From Gemmobacter sp. (lineage in GTDB: Bacteria > Pseudomonadota > Alphaproteobacteria > Rhodobacterales > Rhodobacteraceae), in NCBI GenBank assembly GCA_003509785.1, contig DOMY01000169.1, positions 8,099 to 15,011 on the forward strand: a stretch of DNA of 6,913 nucleotides, in the 5' to 3' direction. Under the pieces are notes generated by a model that saw only the letters and a list, made by a program, of their open reading frames with translations, was not told the DNA's origin and did not search any database. Made by a program: the position numbers and the translations under genes. Below are positions 1-5,163 of this stretch, piece after piece; position 1 is the stretch's first letter; each line of letters opens with the position of its first letter.

Positions 1-725
1 CCGCGCATGAAGGCCAGCGGCGCAATCTCGATCCGCTTCTCTTCCAGCAATTTCTGCACCTGCTTGGCGGGCAGGAAATCGTTCAGCGCATCATAGAGCG
101 GCTGCATATAGGGGTCGACCTTCTCTTTCATGTCGCCCGGCAGGAAGCCAAGCCGTTCGCCCGCCTCCACGGCCGGACGGCTGAGAATGATCTTGTCCAC
201 CATGCCGCCAATGAACATGGTCACGCCCACGGCCACGGCCAGATAGGTCTTGCCAGTCCCCGCAGGCCCGATGCCAAAGCCCAGTTCATTGGCAAACAAA
301 TTCGCCACATAGGCCTTCTGCGCCTCGGTCCGCGGCTCGATCGGCTTCTTGCGGGTGCGCAGTTCCACAGCGCCCTGGCTGAACATCTCGATCTGTTCGG
401 CGCCGGTGCGCAGCACATCCGGCATCGGGGTGCCCAGACGGATCGCGCCTTCGATATCGCCTGCCGCCACACTGCGCCCGGCTTCAAGGCGGGCATAGAG
501 CGATTGCAGAACGGCCGCTGCCAGATCCCGGGTGCCCTTTTCGCCAATCACCGCCAGCCGGTTGCCCCGCCGCAGGATATGGACCCCCATCTGATGTTCG
601 ATCTGCGCAAGATTCCGGTCGTATTCTCCGCAGAGGTCGATCAGCAGGCGGTTGTCCGGAAACTCCAGAAGCGTTTCCACAACATCGTCTGAACGGGTCG
701 GGGGAGTCAGCGCGCTGATGCCCAA
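1..725 (-). CDS. phoH: PhoH family ATPase (YbeZ-type), 3'-truncated by window edge
   Basis: Cytoplasmic P-loop ATPase of the PhoH/YbeZ family; the family is linked to RNA metabolism and ribosome maturation, usually beside the RNase gene ybeY. About 241 residues are visible; the family usually has 320-350. Seen: the N-terminal region containing LIDLCGEYDRNLAQIE, then ELGFGIGPAGTGKTYLAVAV with Walker A GPAGTGKT at about residues 153-160, then the family motif SRPAVEAGERLGFLPGD. The window ends at APLAFMRG, just before the expected DEAQN Walker B. I chose the TTG at 725 because AAAGGA lies 7 bases upstream. An in-frame ATG at 764 adds 13 codons, but it has no good ribosome site and those codons (CCA, CCT, CTA, GTA) are poor in third-position G/C. 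Family identity is certain; the start is not. Confidence 0.95.
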   Translation of the reverse strand, partial: MGISALTPPTRSDDVVETLLEFPDNRLLIDLCGEYDRNLAQIEHQMGVHILRRGNRLAVIGEKGTRDLAAAVLQSLYARLEAGRSVAAGDIEGAIRLGTPMPDVLRTGAEQIEMFSQGAVELRTRKKPIEPRTEAQKAYVANLFANELGFGIGPAGTGKTYLAVAVGVTMFIGGMVDKIILSRPAVEAGERLGFLPGDMKEKVDPYMQPLYDALNDFLPAKQVQKLLEEKRIEIAPLAFMR

Positions 726-732
726 GTGCTGT

Positions 733-738
733 TCCTTT
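733..738 (-). promoter_or_regulatory. Ribosome binding site deciding the phoH start
   Basis: AAAGGA on the minus strand, 7 bases before the TTG at 725. It is the only good Shine-Dalgarno match near the phoH 5' end and argues for a TTG start over the upstream ATG at 764. Confidence 0.5.
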
Positions 739-831
739 ACGGCTAGAGGGCTACGAGGTGGCATAGGCAAATTCTGCTCTGGGTTCGTTACGGAAACAAG
801 ACAAAGCTGGGTGATCTGGTTCCAACTTTGG

Positions 832-856
832 GCATTTGCCTGCAAAATGCGCAAAT
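832..856. repeat. Imperfect inverted repeats in the phoH leader
   Basis: GCATTTGC (832-839) can pair with GCAAAATGC (842-850, one bulged A). Alternatively its ATTTGC part can pair with GCAAAT (851-856). These are two mutually exclusive small hairpins, or a compound operator, about 110-130 bases before the phoH start. The role is unknown. Confidence 0.35.
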
Positions 857-863
857 CCGCCAC

Positions 864-888
864 AGTGCCCTTACCACAGATAGTGCCC
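864..888. repeat. Direct repeat AGTGCCC, period 18
   Basis: AGTGCCC occurs at 864-870 and again at 882-888, upstream of phoH (GGGCACT in the direction of transcription). CCACAG is also doubled at 860-865 and 874-879. The spacing is a little under two helical turns, which would suit a dimeric regulator, but such short repeats can arise by chance. Confidence 0.3.
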
Positions 889-922
889 ACCCCGGAAACT
901 GCCACATTCCTTGGCAGAAATG

Positions 923-952
923 AAAAAGGCCGCAGCGAACTGCGGCCTTTTT
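923..952. terminator. Bidirectional rho-independent terminator
   Basis: A perfect 13-bp stem has arms AAAAAGGCCGCAG (923-935) and CTGCGGCCTTTTT (940-952). The 4-base loop reads TTCG on the minus strand. The stem has a GC-rich centre with A/T runs at both ends, so it can stop transcription either way. It lies 32 bases past the stop of the small lipoprotein gene and most simply ends that minus-strand transcript, which would leave phoH to its own promoter. Confidence 0.9.
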
Positions 953-984
953 GACGCTTTGTGACCTGGCAGTGATGCCGCAGA

Positions 985-1341
985 TCAGTTCTTGCCCGCG
1001 TAAGGCACCCAGTCGTTGATGCCGGCATCACGGGTCTGATAGTTCCGCACCACAGTGCCCGGCGGATAGTGGCTGTTGCAGACCGGCAGGCCACTGACCG
1101 GGTCGAACCGACGGCCAGAATAGCCTTCGACACCATCATCAATGATCCAGCCCTGGCAGCCATCCGGATCATAGGCGATGGCACCGCCACCGGGCGCCAG
1201 CGGAACGCTGTCGCGCCCACGGTCCTGTGCGGTGGCAATGACGGTATCGGGGCTTTGCGTGTAAGGCGTCAGCCCGTCAGAACAGGCGCTCAGCGCAGAG
1301 ACAGCGATCAGGGCGAAGCCTGGAAGGAAACGGTTGGTCAT
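985..1341 (-). CDS. Small outer-membrane-type lipoprotein with two-cysteine module
   Basis: A 118-residue protein of unknown function. It starts with a lipoprotein signal peptide (MTNRF, hydrophobic stretch 5-17, lipobox L17-S18-A19-C20). Cys20 would be lipidated; Ser21 after it would favour outer-membrane sorting by the E. coli +2 rule. Residues 57-88 form a compact module with DGCxxW, DxGxEGY and PxxGxPVC elements. Its two cysteines (C62, C88) could form a disulfide. The same module, with identical cysteine spacing, occurs in the OmpA-like protein encoded just upstream. The reading frame continues upstream to 1569, but ATG 1341 is chosen because it gives a clean signal peptide and lies 4 bases after the neighbour's stop, with AGGTGG inside the neighbour's last codons as its ribosome site. 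Translational coupling is likely. I do not recall a named family. Confidence 0.85.
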   Translation of the reverse strand: MTNRFLPGFALIAVSALSACSDGLTPYTQSPDTVIATAQDRGRDSVPLAPGGGAIAYDPDGCQGWIIDDGVEGYSGRRFDPVSGLPVCNSHYPPGTVVRNYQTRDAGINDWVPYAGKN

Positions 1342-1345
1342 CGGA

Positions 1346-1909
1346 TCACCACCTGTAGCAAACGACTTCGACACGACGGTTCTGCTGCATGTTCGCGGCA
1401 GAATTGTTCGGCGCAACCGGCTGGCGTTCGCCAAACCCGATCTCACGCTCGACCATCGCGCCAACGGAACGGGCCACATCGGCCACCGATTTGGCGCGGC
1501 GCTGCGACAGCGCCATGTTGTATTCATCCGACGCGCGGCTGTCGGTATGGCCGTAAACGGCATAGCCAAAAGCCCCGGCCTGCTGGAAGAACTGCGTCAG
1601 ATACGACCGGCCATAGGATGTCAGCGTATGGCTGTCGGTGGCAAACAGCGTATCGGTGTTCTGCACCAGGCAGGTGTTCCGCTTCAGGCAGACCGGCTTG
1701 CCGGTCTTCGGGTTGACGCGGTCCAGCATATAGCCTTCCAGCCCGCCATCGGCCCACCAGTGCATGCAGCCGTCATCATCGACCCATACACCCCAGTCAA
1801 TCTTTCCGGCGATTTCAGGGGCACCCTGCGCGCTGACCGCGCCCGCAAGCCCGACAGCAACAGCGAGCCCCCCGATCATCAACCGTACTGCTTTGGAAAA
1901 ATGCTCCAC
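1346..1909 (-). CDS. Exported OmpA-family peptidoglycan-binding protein with N-terminal two-cysteine module
   Basis: About 187 residues from the GTG at 1909. Residues 1-27 look like a Sec signal peptide (basic start, hydrophobic core LMIGGLAVAVGLAGAV, cleavage after VSA). No lipobox is seen. Residues 43-74 form the two-cysteine module (C48, C74) shared with the downstream lipoprotein. Residues about 82-187 are an OmpA C-terminal domain: YAVYGHTD, then LSQRRAKSV and NRRVEV. D123 and R138 have the 15-residue spacing of the residues that bind diaminopimelate in this family, so peptidoglycan binding in the periplasm is likely. There is no beta-barrel. The start is chosen for AAGGGGG 7 bases upstream; an in-frame GTG at 1930 lacks a ribosome site and an ATG at 1879 would shorten the signal peptide. 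It probably forms an operon with the lipoprotein gene. Confidence 0.9.
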   Translation of the reverse strand: MEHFSKAVRLMIGGLAVAVGLAGAVSAQGAPEIAGKIDWGVWVDDDGCMHWWADGGLEGYMLDRVNPKTGKPVCLKRNTCLVQNTDTLFATDSHTLTSYGRSYLTQFFQQAGAFGYAVYGHTDSRASDEYNMALSQRRAKSVADVARSVGAMVEREIGFGERQPVAPNNSAANMQQNRRVEVVCYRW

Positions 1910-1916
1910 GCCGCAG

Positions 1917-1923
1917 CCCCCTT
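1917..1923 (-). promoter_or_regulatory. Ribosome binding site deciding the OmpA-like gene start
   Basis: AAGGGGG on the minus strand, 7 bases before GTG 1909. The longer GTG start at 1930 has only ACTTGG upstream, which is not a Shine-Dalgarno sequence. Confidence 0.55.
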
Positions 1924-1930
1924 CATGCAC

Positions 1931-2094
1931 CCAAGTGACTTGAATTTATCCTATCAGATGTGCCGTCAGGTTCTTATTAAGTAAAGCAAAATCTATGCGT
2001 TTCGGTATGGTTAAACGACCAATTGTTGCGAAGGCCTGAAAATTGCCACAATTCACCGTGGATTGGATGCCAAGTCGAAACGCCGCGATTCTCC
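1931..2094 (-). other. AT-rich intergenic region before the OmpA-like gene
   Basis: This gap between the miaB stop and the OmpA-like gene is clearly richer in A/T than its surroundings, especially 1935-2060, as expected for a promoter region. Several partial -35/-10 pairs can be drawn on the minus strand, none with both good boxes and good spacing, so I do not assign one. No hairpin with a T-run follows miaB here, so read-through from miaB into the envelope pair is possible. Confidence 0.4.
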
Positions 2095-3420
2095 TCAGCC
2101 CAGAAGCGGTTCGGCGGCCAGCGAATTGGTCGAAGCGGCGGTGACGCGCACCCGCACCAGCTGACCCACCTGCCCTGCCGGATCGGCCACATGGACTGCG
2201 TGCAGGTGATCGGATTTTCCCACCATCTGCCCCGGCAGGCGCCCGGCCTTTTCGTACAGAACACCGACTTCGCGCCCCACCATCGCATCTTGCGCGGCGC
2301 GCTGCTGCTGGGTGACCAGCGCCTGCAGAGTCTGCAACCGGGCATCCGCAACTTCGGCGGGCAGTTCCGGCTTTTCGGCGGCAGGCGTGCCGGGCCGGGC
2401 GGAATATTTGAAGCTGAAGGCCTGACCAAAGCCCACGGTGCGGATCAGATCCATCGTGTCTTCGAAATCGCGGTCGGTCTCGCCTGGGAAGCCCACGATG
2501 AAATCGCTGCTCAGCAGGATGTCGGGGCGCGCGGCGCGGATACGCTCGATCAGGCGCAGATATTGTTCCGCCGTGTGCTTGCGGTTCATCGCCTTCAGGA
2601 TGCGGTCGCTGCCCGATTGCACCGGCAGATGCAGATAGGGCATCAGCTGCGGCACATCGCCATGGGCGGCGATCAGGTCATCCTCCATGTCGTTCGGATG
2701 GCTGGTGGTATAGCGGATACGCTCCAACCCATCGACCTGCGCCAGTTCGCGCACCAGCCGCGCCAGCGTCCAGTCGCCGCCCTCACCCGCACCGTGATAG
2801 GCGTTGACGTTCTGGCCCAGCAGGGTGATCTCGCGCACCCCACGGCTGACCAGATCGCGCGCCTCGGCCAGCAGCCGCGCCGCTGGGCGGCTGACCTCGG
2901 CGCCGCGGGTATAAGGCACCACGCAGAAGGCACAGAATTTGTCGCAACCCTCCTGCACGGTCAGAAAGGCGGTGGGGCCGCGCAGCGCCTTGCGGGCAGG
3001 CAGGTGATCGAACTTGTCTTCAGTCGGGAAATCGGTGTCCACCACCTTGCCCCCGGCCTCGACCATTTCGGGCAGGCGGTGATAGCTTTGCGGCCCCACC
3101 ACCAGATCGACCAGCGGCATACGCCGCAGGATCTCGGCCCCTTCGGCCTGTGCCACACAGCCCGCAACGCCAATCTTCAGATCGGGGTTCGCAGCCTTCA
3201 GCGGCCGCAGCCGCCCCAGATCGGAATACAGCTTTTCAGATGCCTTTTCGCGGATGTGGCAGGTGTTCAGCAACACCATATCCGCCTCTTCCTGCACCTC
3301 GGTCGTCACATAGCCCTTGGCCCCCATCGCTTCGGCCATACGCTCGCTGTCATAGACGTTCATCTGACAGCCATAGGTCTTGATGAACAGTTTCTTCGGC
3401 ATGGCGGTGCTGTCGGTCAT
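2095..3420 (-). CDS. miaB: tRNA-2-methylthio-N6-dimethylallyladenosine synthase MiaB
   Basis: A radical-SAM methylthiotransferase that converts i6A37 to ms2i6A37 in tRNAs reading UNN codons, using two 4Fe-4S clusters. Length is 441 residues, normal for the family. The N-terminal UPF0004 domain carries the three auxiliary-cluster cysteines: C18 (TYGCQMN), C54 (LNTCHIRE) and C88 (GCVAQ). The radical-SAM domain has the CxxxCxxC motif at C159, C163 and C166 (EGCDKFCAFCVVPYTRG). The C-terminal 65 residues or so are a TRAM RNA-binding domain. No key residue is missing. ATG 3420 is preferred because AGGG lies 7 bases upstream; a second in-frame ATG at 3402 (MPKKLFIK) has a weaker site. In many Gram-negative bacteria miaB lies directly upstream of phoH; here two envelope genes intervene. 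Confidence 0.98.
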   Translation of the reverse strand: MTDSTAMPKKLFIKTYGCQMNVYDSERMAEAMGAKGYVTTEVQEEADMVLLNTCHIREKASEKLYSDLGRLRPLKAANPDLKIGVAGCVAQAEGAEILRRMPLVDLVVGPQSYHRLPEMVEAGGKVVDTDFPTEDKFDHLPARKALRGPTAFLTVQEGCDKFCAFCVVPYTRGAEVSRPAARLLAEARDLVSRGVREITLLGQNVNAYHGAGEGGDWTLARLVRELAQVDGLERIRYTTSHPNDMEDDLIAAHGDVPQLMPYLHLPVQSGSDRILKAMNRKHTAEQYLRLIERIRAARPDILLSSDFIVGFPGETDRDFEDTMDLIRTVGFGQAFSFKYSARPGTPAAEKPELPAEVADARLQTLQALVTQQQRAAQDAMVGREVGVLYEKAGRLPGQMVGKSDHLHAVHVADPAGQVGQLVRVRVTAASTNSLAAEPLLG

Positions 3421-3471
3421 CGGGGGGCCCTGACTTCGGGAATGGAGCGCGGACTGCGTGCTCGAACGGGC

Positions 3472-3500
3472 CTTCTACCGGAAAACTGCCACAGGCGCAA
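3472..3500 (-). promoter_or_regulatory. Possible miaB promoter
   Basis: On the minus strand TTGCGC (3495-3500) is followed after 17 bases by TAGAAG (3472-3477), some 50 bases before the miaB ATG. Spacing is ideal for a housekeeping sigma factor, but both boxes are imperfect. Confidence 0.25.
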
Positions 3501-3533
3501 CGCGGGCCGGGCCGGGCTTGCAAAGCCCTCCCC

Positions 3534-3563
3534 GATCAGGAAATCTGCAGCCGGATCAGGAAA
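3534..3563. repeat. Direct repeat GATCAGGAAA, period 20
   Basis: The 10-mer GATCAGGAAA occurs at 3534-3543 and exactly again at 3554-3563, immediately before the plus-strand gene at 3573. The second copy contains its AGGAAAG ribosome site. Two helical turns separate the copies, so they could be an operator, or simply a small local duplication. Confidence 0.45.
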
Positions 3564-3572
3564 GACCAGCCC

Positions 3573-4445
3573 ATGCATCACCGCACGCTCCAGACCTTTG
3601 TTGCCGATCATGCGGGGCTGCTGGCCAAGGGCCCGGTGGCGCTGATCTTCGCCGAAGATCCGGTCGAGGTTGACAGCACCTTGCAGCATCATCTGCAAAC
3701 CGGCTTCCGGCAGGTGCTGCTGCTGGCCGATGATGCGATCCCTGTTGCGCCAGAACTGGAGGCCCGGATTCACCGCATCAGCCACGATGTTCATGCCGAT
3801 GATGCCGTGACAGAGGCGGTGAATACGATCAGCGCCGCAGCCCCTGCCGGAAGCTGGATCTATTACTGCTATAATGCCGAATACCTGTTCTTCCCGTTCT
3901 GCGAAACCCGCACCGTCCGGGATCTGCTGGCCTTCCACACGGAGGAACGGCGCGACGCGATGCTGACCTATGTGATCGACCTCTATGCAGGCGATCTGAC
4001 CGCGCAGCCCAATGCCGTCAGCCGCACCGATGCCCATCTGGACCGCACAGGGTATTATGCGCTTGGCCGCAAGGATCCGGATCGCAACTGGCAGCCCAAG
4101 GACCGGCAGCTGGATTTCTTTGGCGGCTTGCGCTGGCGGTTCGAAGAGCATGTCAGCTGGAACCGCCGAAAGATCGACCGGATCGGGCTGTTCCGCTGCA
4201 AGCCGGGCCTGAAACTGCGGGGCGATTTCACCTTTTCAGACGAGGAATATAACACCTATTCCTGCCCCTGGCACCACAACCTCACGGCCTGCATCTGTTC
4301 GTTCCGGGCTGCCAAGGCCCTGCGCAGCAACCCCGGGTCGCGCCATGCGATCACGGATTTCCGCTGGCACAGCTCTACCCCGTTCAGCTGGAACAGCCGA
4401 CAGCTGATGGATCTGGGGCTGATGGAACCGGGCCAGTGGTTCTGA
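3573..4445 (+). CDS. Conserved-type hypothetical protein, divergent glycosyltransferase-2-like (GT-A) candidate
   Basis: A 290-residue soluble protein with no signal peptide or membrane segment. Function is not certain. The outline resembles family-2 glycosyltransferases: an N-terminal beta strand VALIFAED (22-29) followed by a helix and GFRQVLLLAD (44-53), as in nucleotide-sugar-binding starts; WIYYCYNAEYLFFP (95-108) where relatives have a DxDE acidic motif; LTYVIDLYAGDL (131-142); and FFGGLRWRFEEHV (182-194) followed by RKIDRIGLFRCKPGLKL. The usual DxD aspartates are replaced by YNAEY, with only E103 acidic. The C-terminal part is unusually rich in Trp, His and Cys (CPWHHNLTACICSF, 231-244). 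ATG 3573 has AGGAAAG 8 bases upstream and third positions rich in G/C. It is divergent from miaB and convergent with lolD, so it is probably transcribed alone. Coding status is firm; the glycosyltransferase link is inference from remembered family patterns. Confidence 0.85.
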   Translation: MHHRTLQTFVADHAGLLAKGPVALIFAEDPVEVDSTLQHHLQTGFRQVLLLADDAIPVAPELEARIHRISHDVHADDAVTEAVNTISAAAPAGSWIYYCYNAEYLFFPFCETRTVRDLLAFHTEERRDAMLTYVIDLYAGDLTAQPNAVSRTDAHLDRTGYYALGRKDPDRNWQPKDRQLDFFGGLRWRFEEHVSWNRRKIDRIGLFRCKPGLKLRGDFTFSDEEYNTYSCPWHHNLTACICSFRAAKALRSNPGSRHAITDFRWHSSTPFSWNSRQLMDLGLMEPGQWF

Positions 4446-4485
4446 TTTCGGTGACGTGCGAACCTGCGGCTGAACCCATGGCAGA

Positions 4486-5163
4486 TCAGCCGACGATCCG
4501 CCCCTGATCCAGCCGGATCACCCGATCCATCCGGCCCGCCAGCTCCATGTTATGCGTGGCAATCAGCGCCGAAAGCCCGGTTTCGCGCACCAGTTCGATC
4601 AGCGCCGAAAACACCTGTTCTGATGTGGCCGGATCCAGATTGCCGGTCGGCTCATCGGCCAGCAGCAGCTTGGGCGCATTGGCCAGCGCGCGGCAGAAGG
4701 CCACCCGCTGCTGTTCGCCCCCCGACAGCGCGGCCGGTCGGTGGCCTGCCCGCGGCGACAGCCCGACACGGCCCAGCAATTCCATCGCCCGCGCCTCGGC
4801 TACGGCGCGGCTGCGACCATTGGCCAGCTGCGGCAGTACCACATTCTCCAACGCGGTGAATTCGGGCAGCAGATGGTGGAACTGATAGATGAACCCCACC
4901 TCGCCCCGCCGCGCCTCGGTGCGGGCCCGATCCGACAGGCCGCCCATATCGCGCCCGGCCAGCTGCACCCGGCCCGCATCCGGCGTATCCAGCAAACCGG
5001 CGATATGCAGCAGCGTGGATTTGCCTGCCCCCGATGGGGCCACAAGCGCCACGACCTCGCCCCGCGCGACACGGACAGAGGCCCCGCGCAACACCGTCAC
5101 CGCCGAGACCTTGCCGCGGTTATAAGTCTTTTCGATCCCTTCCAGCGCCAGAACATCACTCAT
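4486..5163 (-). CDS. lolD: Lipoprotein-releasing ABC transporter ATPase LolD
   Basis: ATPase of the Lol system, which powers release of outer-membrane lipoproteins from the inner membrane to the carrier LolA. Length is 225 residues, normal. Seen in order: Walker A APSGAGKST (42-50, Ala in place of the first Gly, which I recall in other alphaproteobacterial LolD), Q-loop Q94 in GFIYQFHHLLPEFTALENV, ABC signature LSGGEQQ (146-152), Walker B LLLADE with catalytic E171, D-loop GNLD, and H-loop H204 in ATHN. All catalytic motifs are intact. Its ATG overlaps the end of lolC/E by 8 bases, so the two are co-transcribed and probably translationally coupled. The stop lies 40 bases from the stop of the convergent plus-strand gene, with no clear terminator between them. 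Confidence 0.95.
   Translation of the reverse strand: MSDVLALEGIEKTYNRGKVSAVTVLRGASVRVARGEVVALVAPSGAGKSTLLHIAGLLDTPDAGRVQLAGRDMGGLSDRARTEARRGEVGFIYQFHHLLPEFTALENVVLPQLANGRSRAVAEARAMELLGRVGLSPRAGHRPAALSGGEQQRVAFCRALANAPKLLLADEPTGNLDPATSEQVFSALIELVRETGLSALIATHNMELAGRMDRVIRLDQGRIVG

Noticed and set aside
1342..1569. The 76-codon upstream extension of the lipoprotein frame
   Set aside because: It overlaps the OmpA-like coding sequence out of frame and would bury the lipoprotein signal peptide inside the protein.
1334..1984. Plus-strand open frame opposite the OmpA-like gene
   Set aside because: The minus strand encodes a clear signal peptide and OmpA domain over the same bases.
3518..3546. Possible plus-strand promoter TTGCAA-17-AAATCT before the gene at 3573
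   Set aside because: The -10 match is poor and the region is short and repeat-bearing; not strong enough to list as a feature.
2023..3645. A 540-codon open frame on the plus strand opposite miaB
   Set aside because: It lies antisense to a fully motif-complete MiaB. Its translation is a His/Gln/Arg/Gly-rich composition typical of a GC-rich shadow frame, and it has no recognisable domain.
3417..4151. A 244-codon minus-strand open frame opposite the glycosyltransferase-like gene
   Set aside because: The plus-strand frame has a good ribosome site, G/C-rich third positions and sensible secondary structure; the antisense frame has none of these.
4467..4492. Possible hairpin CGGCTG/CAGCCG between the convergent genes
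   Set aside because: Only 6 bp with a 14-base loop and no T-run, and it overlaps the lolD stop codon; not supported as a terminator.
4486..5163. LolD Walker A with Ala instead of the first Gly as a defect
   Set aside because: The catalytic GxGKST part is intact, and this substitution is, to my knowledge, common in alphaproteobacterial LolD.
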